From: an uncultured Marinomonas sp.
GTDB lineage: Bacteria > Pseudomonadota > Gammaproteobacteria > Pseudomonadales > Marinomonadaceae
DNA length: 59,321 bases
Direction: 5' to 3'
Assembly: GCA_938009755.1 (NCBI GenBank)
Contig: CALLIL010000080.1
Location: 1-59,321 of the forward strand
Shown: positions 1 to 10,398 of the stretch, in pieces
Layout: every line of letters starts with the position of its first letter
Position numbering within the stretch: the stretch's first letter is position 1
The notes under the pieces: generated by a model
Told to the model about the DNA's origin: nothing
Seen by the model: only the letters and a program-made list of their open reading frames with translations
The model's database searches: none
Translations under genes and position numbers: made by a program

Positions 1-148
1 ACATATATAAATGCAAAGGTATTTAGCTCTATAGAATTAAGAATCTATTAGCTTTAACAAAGATTAACAGCCTAACTTACCACCATTTTACAATAGGAAC
101 TTATTAAAAATGTCTCATTCATGTATTCAGTATAGCTTTCACACCCTG
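1..148. other. Noncoding start of window
   Basis: This AT-rich stretch lies downstream of the minus-strand oxidoreductase gene. I see no convincing gene, repeat or strong terminator in it. Confidence 0.5.
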
Positions 149-1378
149 CTAAAACCGCGTCGGTGTTAACGTTTCCAGTAACGGGTTCGAGCGCCCTTCG
201 ACTAATTCTGCAAGCAGTTCTGAGGTGGTTGGGCCGAGTGTGAAGCCTTGGTGTCCGTGTCCAAAGTGAAACCACATATTTTTGTGTTTTGGCGCTTGCC
301 CAACAACTGGGAGCATGTCCGGCATACAAGGTCGTGTACCAAACCATTGCGGTTCTTTTACTCGTTCTTCAATGGGTAGCAATTCTGCCAATGCTCGTGA
401 TGCATGATCTAGCTGGCTCGTTTCAATAGGTGCATTGTGTTTCACCAAAGACGCGCCTGTGGTGAGTCTAATTCCGTCTTTCATCGAAGACGCAACAAAG
501 CCATTGCTGGCATCTAAAAACGGTCGATTCAATGACTCAGACGAAACAAAGTGCGCATGGTAGCCACGTTTGTAAATCATAGGGATGTCATAGCCAAGGG
601 CTTTTAAAAACTCTGGAGACCAAGGACCTAGAGCAATAACCACTTGTTCCGCTTGCATCACGCCGCCTTCAGTTTCTATCGACCAGCCATTGTTAAGTTC
701 TTTAAGGCTACTCGCTTTGCCTTGGCTAAATCGCCCTCCTCGCTCAACAAATAGACGACAATACGCTTTGGTCAAATCCCCAGGAGAAGAACACGACCAG
801 CTATCAGTGAAATGCACAACTCCAGTCGGTGTTTGTAATAAAACAGGCTCTTGTTCGCTATATTCCTGTCCGCTAAATATATTGGATGAAACACCGTATT
901 CTTGATGTAAATGGCTGGCTTCTTTGACTCCTGATTCAAAGCCTTTTTCATCTCGATACAATACCGAAAAGCCCTTTTTAGTCGTCAAGTTTGTACTGTT
1001 TGAGGCTTCGATCAAGGCTTGATGATCCGTTGTCGCACGAGCAATAAGCTGGGAATAGGTTTGAGAAATAAGCTTGTGTTTGCGCTTTTGGGAATGATTA
1101 AAATAAGACCATAACACTGGCAACATGGAGGTTAAACCAGACAAACGCCAATGCACATCATTGCTTAATCCCAATGCAAATTGGCTTAATGTTTTGAAGT
1201 CTCTCGGTATTGCATAAGGTTCAACCGCTTCTGCTTGAATCACACCCGCATTACCATAGCTTGTTTCACATCCGGCTTGCTGTTGATCCACCAGCACCAC
1301 GTCATGCCCGCGCGCCTGCAAAGCCAACGCACTCGATACGCCAACCATACCTGCTCCAAGCACCAAAAATGCCGTCAT
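149..1378 (-). CDS. FAD-dependent D-amino-acid dehydrogenase-like oxidoreductase (DadA family)
   Basis: This 409-residue protein starts with a dinucleotide-binding Rossmann motif, GAGMVG at residues 8-13. An acidic residue follows at the end of the second strand (VLVDQQ), as expected for FAD binding. The C-terminus carries the DAO-family block with GTRPCMPDMLPVVG and GHGHQGFTLGP. The family oxidises D-amino acids or related secondary amines to imino or keto acids, usually at the inner membrane, with electrons passing to quinone. The start has a good ribosome site (AAGGGCG, 5 bases upstream). It is slightly shorter than E. coli DadA (432 residues). No alanine racemase gene lies beside it, so the substrate is open; other amine oxidases of this family are possible. 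Confidence 0.82.
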   Translation of the reverse strand: MTAFLVLGAGMVGVSSALALQARGHDVVLVDQQQAGCETSYGNAGVIQAEAVEPYAIPRDFKTLSQFALGLSNDVHWRLSGLTSMLPVLWSYFNHSQKRKHKLISQTYSQLIARATTDHQALIEASNSTNLTTKKGFSVLYRDEKGFESGVKEASHLHQEYGVSSNIFSGQEYSEQEPVLLQTPTGVVHFTDSWSCSSPGDLTKAYCRLFVERGGRFSQGKASSLKELNNGWSIETEGGVMQAEQVVIALGPWSPEFLKALGYDIPMIYKRGYHAHFVSSESLNRPFLDASNGFVASSMKDGIRLTTGASLVKHNAPIETSQLDHASRALAELLPIEERVKEPQWFGTRPCMPDMLPVVGQAPKHKNMWFHFGHGHQGFTLGPTTSELLAELVEGRSNPLLETLTPTRF

Positions 1379-1473
1379 AACACGCCCTTATTCTTACTAA
1401 CCATCATGGATGATAATCTAGCATTAAGCTATTTTAGAAAGCACTTCTTAGGGTCACAATTAAGCAAACCAAG

Positions 1474-3765
1474 TTAATAGCGAATAACAGAAAATTCCAC
1501 ACGATCACTGGTGCCGGTTTGGTCGGTTAAAGTCAGTTGATAGTGACCTCCGGCAAGGTTCTCTAGCATGATTTTTCGTGTTGAGTCTTTCAATAAAGTA
1601 CCGTTCAAAAACCAATAGAACGGCGCTTCGCCACCTTGGGAATAGACGGTAAAGTCTGCTTTTTGTCCTTCAGGAATTTGAAATGCGTCTTGGTTGTCTA
1701 GCCCTTGGATCTTAACGCTTGATTGGCTCACCAGTGATCCAATGACCTCACAGCGAGGGTCCCAATCAGGTATTTGCGAATCTCGCCTTTTTTCAATCGG
1801 CAGCCAATTATCGAGCGGCGCAGGCCAAACCGTGACGCTTTGTCTGGTCGATGGAATACCACAATCAATATTCACTCGTAGTTTTGTGTCGTTGGCTTGC
1901 CAATATTGAAACTGAGATTGATTCGAATATTGGTCAAATTCCACGGTGCTGTACCATGTTTTTGGGGTTGTGCTGTCGAGAATGTAAGCCTGTTTTTCGT
2001 CTTCACATTCTTCGTTGGTTTGATCCCCTTGTGGCCAACAAATGGCCTCTTGAGTGACGGTTTGAGGTTGTTCTGGATCTGGTCTTTGATCATCAAGTAA
2101 TTGATAAATACGGTTTAATAAAGGCACTGCGGTTACTTGTCCATAATGCCCTGGCATTGGTGTGCCATCTGGCCGTCCAACCCAAACGCCCAGAGTATAA
2201 TGCTGACTCACGCCGATCGCCCATGCATCACGAAAGCCGTAACTGGTGCCCGTTTTCACCGCCAAACCAGGAATACCAGCTGGGTTTTCTAATAGCACTT
2301 TACGAATAATCCAAGCAGCGCCTTCACTTAATATCGGCTTTTCTTGTGTGTTATCCGACTCACTAAAACGCAATTTCTGAGCTTTTCCCGCGTTTCCTAA
2401 ACTGCTATAGCCGTAGATTAAATCCTCTAAGCTCGAACCGACACCGCCCAAAGCAATAGACAAATTTGGCCGTGCACCAGCAGGAAGCTGAAGGTCAATA
2501 TTGGCTTGCTTCAATTGCAAGAATAAATACACAGGCTTTAGTCGTTCTAGCACTTGAACAGCGGGAATATTAAGACTTTTTTGCAAGGCATCCGCCATAG
2601 ATACTGGCCCACTGAAGCCGCCGTTAAAATTATCTGGTTGGTAATCGCTAAAGCGCAATGGCACATCCATAAGCAAGCTTTCACTGTGGATCAAGCCTTC
2701 ATCAAGGGCCATACCATAAATAAAAGGTTTCAGTGTGGAGCCCGGTGAGCGGATGGCAGACACCATGTCGACATACGCAAAACGAGAGGGATCAGCAAAA
2801 TCGGCCGACCCAGCATACACTCGCACTTTGCCTGTTTCATGCTCTACAACCAAGGCAGCAGCAGAAACCTGCTCGCCAATGTTTCGAACATAATTACGGA
2901 TCAGCTCTTCGGTTTTTCGTTGCCATTGGGAATGAATAAAGGTCTTAATTTGTGGACTGTCATTGTGATTAACAAGGCGGCGCGCCAATAAAGGTGCATG
3001 TTGATAATATTGATTGGAAATGATGTAAATGTCTTCTAACAAGGCGTCGTCAAGGCGCTCTTGCGTCCATTTTCCCATTTCCACCAAACGATGCATGACT
3101 TTATCTCGAGCGATTTTTGCACGCTCTGGGTGTCGATTCGGTCGATAGTAACTCGGCGCTTGAGGCAGTACTGCCAGTAACGCTGCCTGCGCATCCGTCA
3201 GTTGTTTTACAGAATGTCCGAAATAGCCAATCGATGCCGTTTGCACACCTTCATAGGTTCCGCCGAATGGCGCATGATTAAGATAGTAAGTCAGAATGTC
3301 GTCTTTGCTGTAATGCCACTCTAGCTGAAAAGCTCGAACGATCTCTTTCCATTTCCCCCAAAGAGTTCGAGGCTCTGGATAGCGAATTCGGGCTACTTGC
3401 ATGGTCAGTGTTGAGCCACCCGAAATAATGTCACCTGTGTACAGCCATTGCCATGCAGCACGCGCCAAGGCAAAAAAGTTCACACCAGGATGTTGGTAAA
3501 AATATTGATCTTCGTAGGTTATAAGGGCTTCGAGATAATTTGGAGAGACATCTTCTAAAGTAACAGGAAAACGCCAAACGCCACTGTCGTCAGCAAAATT
3601 GCGGAGAATAGTAGCGTCTTCAGCCAACACGGTTTGACTAAGAGAACGAGATTCTAAATCGACTGGCTTCAACCAGTCGTATAGAAAAACACAAGACAAA
3701 AAGACCATTCCGGCGGCGATAATACCTGTTAACCACCGGAATCGTCCCTGTAACAAATGTCTCAA
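1474..3765 (-). CDS. pbpC: Penicillin-binding protein 1C (bifunctional GT51/transpeptidase)
   Basis: This is a class A-type penicillin-binding protein of 763 residues. Residues about 11-30 form a membrane anchor. The GT51 glycosyltransferase domain follows, with EDQYFYQHPG (catalytic Glu85) and GGSTLTMQ near 116-123. The transpeptidase domain has the active-site S343-T-L-K346, the SLN motif at 397-399 and KTGTS at 504-508. The C-terminal ~100 residues fit the BiPBP_C domain typical of PbpC. The start codon is TTG and overlaps the TGA stop of the upstream alpha-2-macroglobulin gene (TTGA), with no strong ribosome site. This suggests translational coupling. The pairing with alpha-2-macroglobulin is a known arrangement in proteobacteria and links cell-wall repair to defence against proteases. 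Confidence 0.95.
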   Translation of the reverse strand: MRHLLQGRFRWLTGIIAAGMVFLSCVFLYDWLKPVDLESRSLSQTVLAEDATILRNFADDSGVWRFPVTLEDVSPNYLEALITYEDQYFYQHPGVNFFALARAAWQWLYTGDIISGGSTLTMQVARIRYPEPRTLWGKWKEIVRAFQLEWHYSKDDILTYYLNHAPFGGTYEGVQTASIGYFGHSVKQLTDAQAALLAVLPQAPSYYRPNRHPERAKIARDKVMHRLVEMGKWTQERLDDALLEDIYIISNQYYQHAPLLARRLVNHNDSPQIKTFIHSQWQRKTEELIRNYVRNIGEQVSAAALVVEHETGKVRVYAGSADFADPSRFAYVDMVSAIRSPGSTLKPFIYGMALDEGLIHSESLLMDVPLRFSDYQPDNFNGGFSGPVSMADALQKSLNIPAVQVLERLKPVYLFLQLKQANIDLQLPAGARPNLSIALGGVGSSLEDLIYGYSSLGNAGKAQKLRFSESDNTQEKPILSEGAAWIIRKVLLENPAGIPGLAVKTGTSYGFRDAWAIGVSQHYTLGVWVGRPDGTPMPGHYGQVTAVPLLNRIYQLLDDQRPDPEQPQTVTQEAICWPQGDQTNEECEDEKQAYILDSTTPKTWYSTVEFDQYSNQSQFQYWQANDTKLRVNIDCGIPSTRQSVTVWPAPLDNWLPIEKRRDSQIPDWDPRCEVIGSLVSQSSVKIQGLDNQDAFQIPEGQKADFTVYSQGGEAPFYWFLNGTLLKDSTRKIMLENLAGGHYQLTLTDQTGTSDRVEFSVIRY

Positions 3766-6700
3766 CGAGGAAGAATCTCTATTTTCCCAGGTGCCGTACC
3801 AATTGAACGATAGTCAGGACGATACATGTCTTCCACGAAAGGCGGCGCCACTTGATATGTTCCCGGTGTCACGGCTCGTACAAGGTAGTACAGCTGAGTC
3901 GGTTTGTAATAATCAACGCTGATGGCTGCCACATAGCGGTCATCGCGATATTCTTGATACAAGACCTTGCGTTCACGGAAGTAACGTCCCAGAGACTCAC
4001 CTTCAACTCTAATGCTGTCTAAATCAATACTCGCATTGCTCAGGTTTTGGTTTTCTAATTCCAAGCCTGCAGGTAAAAGATCAACAACAAGGGCTTCTGG
4101 TACACGCAAATTGTCTACCGAGCTGATGTTCAGACCGACAACCATCAGTTCACCACTGTTTAATGAGCTTGGCGTGATGCGGTTACCTTGAAGATCGTAA
4201 TAACGACGTTCAATGTGAAGGCCTTCGCTGTATGCCGTTGGTGCTGTTTTTGGTGCGCCTTGATACTGTAAGTTCACATACAGTTTTTGATCTTCAGCCT
4301 GTACACCTTTTAAACTCTTCAATGCTTCACCATCAAAAACAGAGTTAAACGCATGGTCTTTTTCGACCACTTGTTCTCCAGAAGGCAGCTGCAATAGCGC
4401 ACTCCACTCACGGCCTGATTTAGAATATTGGCGAGCCACTTTCGCTAAGGCTATACGCTCTTGTGTACTCATCCAACGTTTATTACGCATGCTTTCAACC
4501 ATGTCTTCTACAAGGTTGCCTTCGTCCAAACCTTGCTCTAAAGCAACAGCAAGACTCAGTGCAGCATCACGCATGGTTGAGCCATAATCACGGTAATAAT
4601 GGTAGCCTGAGCGCTTAATATTCAGTGCTTTGGTATTGGCTACTTTGGCACGTTTTACATCGTTATGATTCGATAGTGCCGCCGCCAAATGCATCCAAGC
4701 TAAACCAGACTCTTGCAGTGCAACATCTTTCGTTGGCAACCATCCTCCTAAAGGATTATCGCCTTTCGCGGTTTCTATTGCCTGATCGTAAAGTCGGCGT
4801 AACTGAGACAAATTCCCTTCTCCTGCTTTCGATAAAACAAAAGCAGCGTACGCACGGTAAGCGAAATGGTAATAATCTGAGCTGTCTGTCCAAATATCGG
4901 TCTTGGATTGGTCACGCACATAGAAACTCAGACGATTAATGGCTTCTTTATACATACGACTATCTACTTCGATACCCTGCTTGCGAGCATCAACTAATAA
5001 CTCTGTCGCATAAACCGTACCCCAACGTACTTCCGAACTACTAGAATCCCAGTAACCAAAACCACCGCTACTCAATTGCTTAGATTTCAGACGATTGATG
5101 CCAACGGCAATTTGTTTGCGACGGAAGCTTTCAGTATAAGGTTCGTTGAATCGTGCTTCTATGCTGTCTGCAATGCCTAACTGCGTGACCATCGTTCCAT
5201 CCATTAACAACCATGGGTAAGTCGAACTGGACGTTTGCTCCAAGCAGCCGTAAGGGTAATGTAATAGATATTCAAGATGACTGCGGAAATTGATCGCCGG
5301 ACGGTTCGAAATAGTCAGCTGAGCTTGTACTGTGTTGTCTCGTAAGCTACTGACATCAACGTTTGGCACCCAAGTCTCATCTGGATTCACCACGGCTCTC
5401 ACTTGCTGAGTCGACCAAGGATAAGGACTGCGCACACCAAGACGCCAAGTGCGGCTAATATTAATGTCTGTACCATTACTGGCAATCAGTTGAATCTCAC
5501 CTTGACCTTCGTCGTCCGTGGCCGTGATAGGCACAGTTAGTACGGATTTCTCTTTGTCTTTTAGATCAAATTTTTGTACCACACCATCGCTTGTCAATGA
5601 GCCGTTTACTTTGACACTGACATCAAAAGATTGCTCGGCATCAGAAAGGTTATGAAGGTCAATAGTCACTTGGCTTTCATCGCCCATCGAAAGGAAACGT
5701 GGCATTGATATTTGAGTTACTAATTTATCCGCAACGATCATGTCACTGCTCGTGCTGCCGTAACTCTTGTCTCCGTAGACAACCACCATCCACTCTAACT
5801 TGCCGTTGAACGTTGGCAGCTCGAAACTCACTTCCGCTTGACCGTCTACAAGCTGAACTGGCTCACTAAAGTAAGACAAAATTTGCACATCGGTTTTTGG
5901 TTTTTCGCCACCTCGGCTCAGTTCGTCATCAGAGTCACTAAAAGCATCACCACCAAAGCGTTGACGTAGGGATTCATAGCCTACATTGTTGATGATCTTT
6001 CCATAGATATCGTAATAAGCACCGACAAAACGACGTGGCGCGTAAAAGAACACTTCTGGTTTAGGACGCTTGTAATTGGTGATATTCAATACGCCTTTAT
6101 CGACCAACGCGACCGTGGCATACAAAGGCTGATTCCCCAATTCGGCCAAATTGGTCACATTAATCTGAGCACTGACAACCTTATTAGGCTGCACTTTTTC
6201 TGGCGTGGTAATTTCCACTTTTGCGACCGCGTCTGCTCGCTTAATTGGTAACGAGACAAAACCTAACGCCCGTTTCGGTGCCACTTCCGACACTTGATCT
6301 GCAGGCGTTAACACCATCGCCGTCACATACAAATCATGACGATCCCATTGTTCATCAATATCAATGTTGATCTCATTTGAGCCTTTTTCAATTTTCTGGC
6401 GCATAGAGTATTGAACGCCTTCCGACGACTCAATGTTGATCAAACCTTCTCCATTAGCAGGGCTTAATAAACGCAGCTTTGCTGTTTCGCCCGGAACATA
6501 ACTGTCTCGATCCATCACCATCTGGATCATATCTGGCTTCAAATTCGCAGCGGTTTGGTTGCCCCAACTCCACTTAGTTCTAAAATGCATCACACTTTTC
6601 GCACCAGACTCGGACGTTACCTCTAATGAGTAAGCGCCCCACTCAACAGGAAGATCAATCAAAACCGGTTCACCATGCGTTGTCACATTACTGCTGCCAA

Positions 6701-8666
6701 CAACGTATCGGTTACTGGTGTATTTCCAATACCAACCACGAGATTCATCAAACTCCCAGAAATACTCACGATGATTTCGCAACATGCGAACACTGAATTT
6801 GTCTTCAACAGGGCTGCCTTTTTCGTCCACACTCAACAGTTTGAATTGGATGTTTTGATTATTATCTGGAGAGCCTTTGAACTGAGGTTGAATGCCCACA
6901 AACTTTTCGAAACCAGGCAACTGTATGACATTTTGAGTGCGCGTAATCGGACGCCCACCACTTTCATAGACACTCGCGCTGATACTGTATTTTAGCGGCA
7001 CAGAAGCGGACCAACGATTAGGAACTTTCAATTCCCCTCGGCCTTTTTCATCTAATTTAATGCTAGACAAGGTGCGTGTTCGACCAGAAATCTTTTGGCT
7101 TGAATCACCAAAGTAATACCCTTTTAACTCAGGAAAAGGCGTCGTCACTGGCGACACAGTCACAACACCATCGGCTTTGTTGCCAGAGGCTGGCGCACCG
7201 TACAAATAATCCGCTTGAATCGGCACAGAGAATGTACGTCTAGGGACATAGCGTGTCTTATTACGGTCGCCATCATAAAATGACATCGTCAAGGTTTCAG
7301 GTAAAAACTCTTCCACCTTGAAATGGTAGGTTCTTTTCACTTCATCCGCGTAACTGACTTCTAAACGCCAGCTGCCTGTTGGCGCGTTATCATCAAGGGC
7401 AAAGCTTGTCTGATAAAGATCCGTTGCACCTGATTGCCACACAAAGCTTCTTTTTCTTTCGCCACGAGCATCGTAAAGCTTTGCGTCTAAAGGAATATTG
7501 CGTATTTTTTGACCGTCGTGATCTCGTAGAAGTAAATTAATAAAAACTTCTTCGCCTGGACGATACAGGTCACGCGGCCCATACATGAACATCTGATAAT
7601 CTTGATGCAGCGTTGGCACATTTGGAAGATCAGACAGATCTAATGCACCTTGATCCAATTTCAAGAAACTGACTTGCTTCCCTTTTTGTGCAACCACAAT
7701 TTTAGGCAAGTCGTTCGTCGACAACAGATAGCTGCCATTTTCGCCTACTTTTGCAGTGTCTTCGCGTTCGGAAAATTTATCCGTGCTAGGCCAAAACAAA
7801 CGCAAATCAACATCTGCAATAGGATCACCCGTTGCAATCGAATTGGTGTAGAGCATTAATGAGTTTTTGTATTTACGAGCATGCAGACCGATGTCCGTAA
7901 TGGTAAAAAAGGTTGTATCGTAGTAGTAATCGTATTGACCCGCTTTACGAATGACTGCCACATAAACACCCGCCTCCCCCTTATCCAACATTGGATCTAG
8001 GTTTAGGTTATACGTTGTTCGTTGATTCGTTCTGGCATCGTTTTCATAACGAGCGGAGTGAATAAGGTCTGCAAAACCCTTTAATTCATTAATTTTATAA
8101 TAGGATTTGCGGCCTTGATAATACGCGCTGTCGATAAAATCAAATAAGCGGTCATCTCGTACTCGGAAGACTTCCAGATCCACTTCTTTTTGATTAACAA
8201 CCGTGACCGGAATGCCACCCTGAATATCCCCAACTAGAAAGTTCCCGCTGCTTGCAAAAGACGCGCTAGGAACCAGCTTTCGCGTTGTCACCGTGCGAGT
8301 AAAACTGTGGGTATTATTTTCACTGTCTTTTTCGGACAACTCATAGCCATCCGCCGATATAATCGGTCTTTCAACCTTGATCTTATATTCAGTGCTTGGC
8401 TCGACAAAAGGAAGCACCCATTGACGACCGCCATTTTGTGACAGCCAAATATTGCCATTATCTGGATACGGTGTGACCGATATATATCGACTTAGATCGG
8501 TATCAGGTTCAATAGGATTGGAAAATCGAACAACCAATGCGGGTGCATTATCTTCTGTGGTTTCCCTTACATCAGAGATATAGAAATCGGCGGCTTGAAG
8601 CACACCAGATACCATAAATAAAAAACTGACTAGGACGAAATAAAAAACTGATTGCACTGCACGCAT
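3762..8666 (-). CDS. Bacterial alpha-2-macroglobulin (YfhM/ECAM type)
   Basis: This 1634-residue protein has the domain order of bacterial alpha-2-macroglobulins: a signal peptide, a long run of MG beta-sandwich domains, the A2M region, then the thioester domain with C1141-L-E-Q1144. Known family members trap host or rival proteases by covalent attachment after bait cleavage. The signal peptide (residues 1-25, ending VLQA) has no lipobox cysteine, unlike the E. coli YfhM lipoprotein, so I infer a soluble periplasmic or uncleaved-anchor form. Reading the whole protein I found no cysteine other than the thioester one. It is the first gene of a coupled pair with pbpC. Confidence 0.95.
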   Translation of the reverse strand: MRAVQSVFYFVLVSFLFMVSGVLQAADFYISDVRETTEDNAPALVVRFSNPIEPDTDLSRYISVTPYPDNGNIWLSQNGGRQWVLPFVEPSTEYKIKVERPIISADGYELSEKDSENNTHSFTRTVTTRKLVPSASFASSGNFLVGDIQGGIPVTVVNQKEVDLEVFRVRDDRLFDFIDSAYYQGRKSYYKINELKGFADLIHSARYENDARTNQRTTYNLNLDPMLDKGEAGVYVAVIRKAGQYDYYYDTTFFTITDIGLHARKYKNSLMLYTNSIATGDPIADVDLRLFWPSTDKFSEREDTAKVGENGSYLLSTNDLPKIVVAQKGKQVSFLKLDQGALDLSDLPNVPTLHQDYQMFMYGPRDLYRPGEEVFINLLLRDHDGQKIRNIPLDAKLYDARGERKRSFVWQSGATDLYQTSFALDDNAPTGSWRLEVSYADEVKRTYHFKVEEFLPETLTMSFYDGDRNKTRYVPRRTFSVPIQADYLYGAPASGNKADGVVTVSPVTTPFPELKGYYFGDSSQKISGRTRTLSSIKLDEKGRGELKVPNRWSASVPLKYSISASVYESGGRPITRTQNVIQLPGFEKFVGIQPQFKGSPDNNQNIQFKLLSVDEKGSPVEDKFSVRMLRNHREYFWEFDESRGWYWKYTSNRYVVGSSNVTTHGEPVLIDLPVEWGAYSLEVTSESGAKSVMHFRTKWSWGNQTAANLKPDMIQMVMDRDSYVPGETAKLRLLSPANGEGLINIESSEGVQYSMRQKIEKGSNEINIDIDEQWDRHDLYVTAMVLTPADQVSEVAPKRALGFVSLPIKRADAVAKVEITTPEKVQPNKVVSAQINVTNLAELGNQPLYATVALVDKGVLNITNYKRPKPEVFFYAPRRFVGAYYDIYGKIINNVGYESLRQRFGGDAFSDSDDELSRGGEKPKTDVQILSYFSEPVQLVDGQAEVSFELPTFNGKLEWMVVVYGDKSYGSTSSDMIVADKLVTQISMPRFLSMGDESQVTIDLHNLSDAEQSFDVSVKVNGSLTSDGVVQKFDLKDKEKSVLTVPITATDDEGQGEIQLIASNGTDINISRTWRLGVRSPYPWSTQQVRAVVNPDETWVPNVDVSSLRDNTVQAQLTISNRPAINFRSHLEYLLHYPYGCLEQTSSSTYPWLLMDGTMVTQLGIADSIEARFNEPYTESFRRKQIAVGINRLKSKQLSSGGFGYWDSSSSEVRWGTVYATELLVDARKQGIEVDSRMYKEAINRLSFYVRDQSKTDIWTDSSDYYHFAYRAYAAFVLSKAGEGNLSQLRRLYDQAIETAKGDNPLGGWLPTKDVALQESGLAWMHLAAALSNHNDVKRAKVANTKALNIKRSGYHYYRDYGSTMRDAALSLAVALEQGLDEGNLVEDMVESMRNKRWMSTQERIALAKVARQYSKSGREWSALLQLPSGEQVVEKDHAFNSVFDGEALKSLKGVQAEDQKLYVNLQYQGAPKTAPTAYSEGLHIERRYYDLQGNRITPSSLNSGELMVVGLNISSVDNLRVPEALVVDLLPAGLELENQNLSNASIDLDSIRVEGESLGRYFRERKVLYQEYRDDRYVAAISVDYYKPTQLYYLVRAVTPGTYQVAPPFVEDMYRPDYRSIGTAPGKIEILPR

Positions 8667-8745
8667 AATTGTTCAATTCCATTTATTAACATTAGGACAA
8701 GTTTGAGCGATGATACATTTATTTACAAAGAAATCATAATTCGAA

Positions 8746-8779
8746 AAAAGCCCTAATCACATTCATAATTAGGGCTTTT
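8746..8779 (-). terminator. Terminator after lactate permease
   Basis: A 12-bp inverted repeat (AAAAGCCCTAAT and its complement) around a 9-10 base loop ends in a T-run on the minus strand, just past the permease stop. T-runs on both sides mean it could also work on the other strand. Confidence 0.85.
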
Positions 8780-8805
8780 GATGTCAATTATAAGTTATTT
8801 TGCGA

Positions 8806-10398
8806 TCACACCAGCCATAACACCGCGCCAACAACCCCAGCAATCACGCCATAGATAATCATTGGAATCACGGTTTTCTTAATGATGTAACCTTCTTGAT
8901 TAACGATGCCAAGAATTGTAGAAACAGCGATAATGTTGTTAATGCACACCATATTGCCCATGGCAGAACCAACAGATTGTAGAGCCAATACCAAAGTCAC
9001 AGGCAAACCGACTTGATCCGCAATGGAATATTGAATACCGCCAAAAGTAACGTTAGACACAGTTGCAGAGCCTGAGAAGAAACTCCCAATAGCACCAAGA
9101 TAAGACGCAAAATACAACCAGCTGTCACCTGTTACTTTGGCAAATGTATTGGCGATTAAAAAGATAGGAGACTGATCGCCGCCAAGCATCATAAAGTTCA
9201 CCATAATCAAAGCACCAGCCAAGGAAATCAGCGGTAATTTGATGCGGCTGCCAGTGTCGACAAAAGCTTCTTTGACTTTCTCTTTTGACATTTTCAGCAA
9301 TGGAATGGAAATTAAAACCACCAGCAAGAATGGAATCAACGCAGGCACATACAAGGTTTTATAAGACCAACCAACAGAAGTACCGAATATGTTTTGCACA
9401 GACAAAATCAACGCCTGACTGACGCTAAAGTAGGCTTCGCCTAGATCAAACCCAAACCAAACAGTCGCATCATTGAGTAACGCCTTAATACCAAGCTCAC
9501 TAATACGAGTCACAATTAAAATTACGATCAATAATAGTAATGGTAAAAGTGCGACAAAGAGTTTACGGAATTCGACCTTTTCACCTCTTTCCGCTTCGTG
9601 GTCCGCCGCTTTTAAACCTATATTTTTCTTAGCTAAAAGAATGCTCAGCATCAAGCCAATCGCACCGCCGATCAAAGCAGGAAACTCGTAGTTCACTTGT
9701 GCCAACAAGAAATAAGGCAAGGTACAAGACAAAATGCTCAATAAAATGTACACAATATTTTGACGAATTTGGTGCCAGCTTACGACAAAACTCAATGCCA
9801 GAACTGGAATCACTAAGCCCGCAACAAGGTTGATCAAGGCGGTTTGCGTGGCCACATCAAGCAACTGTTCGTGACTGAGGTTCAATGTATCCAAGCCGAA
9901 CCAAATTGGTGTGCCTACCGCACCGAATGACACAGGCACAGAATTCATAATCAAAGCAAGTATCGCGACTTTAAGTGGCTTAAACCCTAAACCCACTAAC
10001 ATTGGTGCGGCAATCGCAGCAGGGGTACCAAAACCTGACGCACCTTCCAACATGAAAGCAAACGCCCAACCAATAATCATCAACTGTGCCACGCCATTGG
10101 TGCTGATAGATTCTAACCAACGACCAATGACACTTTCGGCGCCTGAAAACGCCATCACACGATTCAGTAAAATCGCGCCCGCGACAATGGAGATCGGTGT
10201 CGCAACCGACAACACCCCAGATATCGTGTTGGCAGTAAGCAAGGTAAAGTCGGCTTGGAAATAAAATAATTGAATCAGGCCGACTAACAATGCACTGATC
10301 GGCAAGGCAATATGAGAAGGCACCGCTTTCTTTTTTGTCATTAGCCAGATAAGCAGAAGAATCGGAAAGGCTGAAATTACTGCGTTCATTAATTCCAT
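8806..10398 (-). CDS. lldP: L-lactate permease (LctP/LldP family)
   Basis: This 530-residue, very hydrophobic protein has 12 or more predicted membrane helices across its length. It matches the lactate permease family, including a conserved block with EGASGFGTPAA near residue 118 and a C-terminal run with SGSATVSN. It should import lactate or glycolate with protons across the inner membrane. E. coli LldP is 551 residues, so length is normal. No lactate dehydrogenase or LldR-type regulator lies beside it, so it appears to be a single-gene unit with its own terminator. Met4 is an alternative start with a weak GGA upstream; I kept the longer form. Confidence 0.93.
   Translation of the reverse strand: MELMNAVISAFPILLLIWLMTKKKAVPSHIALPISALLVGLIQLFYFQADFTLLTANTISGVLSVATPISIVAGAILLNRVMAFSGAESVIGRWLESISTNGVAQLMIIGWAFAFMLEGASGFGTPAAIAAPMLVGLGFKPLKVAILALIMNSVPVSFGAVGTPIWFGLDTLNLSHEQLLDVATQTALINLVAGLVIPVLALSFVVSWHQIRQNIVYILLSILSCTLPYFLLAQVNYEFPALIGGAIGLMLSILLAKKNIGLKAADHEAERGEKVEFRKLFVALLPLLLLIVILIVTRISELGIKALLNDATVWFGFDLGEAYFSVSQALILSVQNIFGTSVGWSYKTLYVPALIPFLLVVLISIPLLKMSKEKVKEAFVDTGSRIKLPLISLAGALIMVNFMMLGGDQSPIFLIANTFAKVTGDSWLYFASYLGAIGSFFSGSATVSNVTFGGIQYSIADQVGLPVTLVLALQSVGSAMGNMVCINNIIAVSTILGIVNQEGYIIKKTVIPMIIYGVIAGVVGAVLWLV

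Noticed and set aside
72-347. 91-residue minus-strand frame overlapping the DadA-like gene
   Set aside because: It overlaps a well-supported gene in another frame, has no recognisable domain and no ribosome site.
9911-10264. 117-residue plus-strand frame inside lldP
   Set aside because: It is antisense to a clear permease gene, and its Pro/Ala/Asn-rich sequence is what the complement of membrane helices gives.
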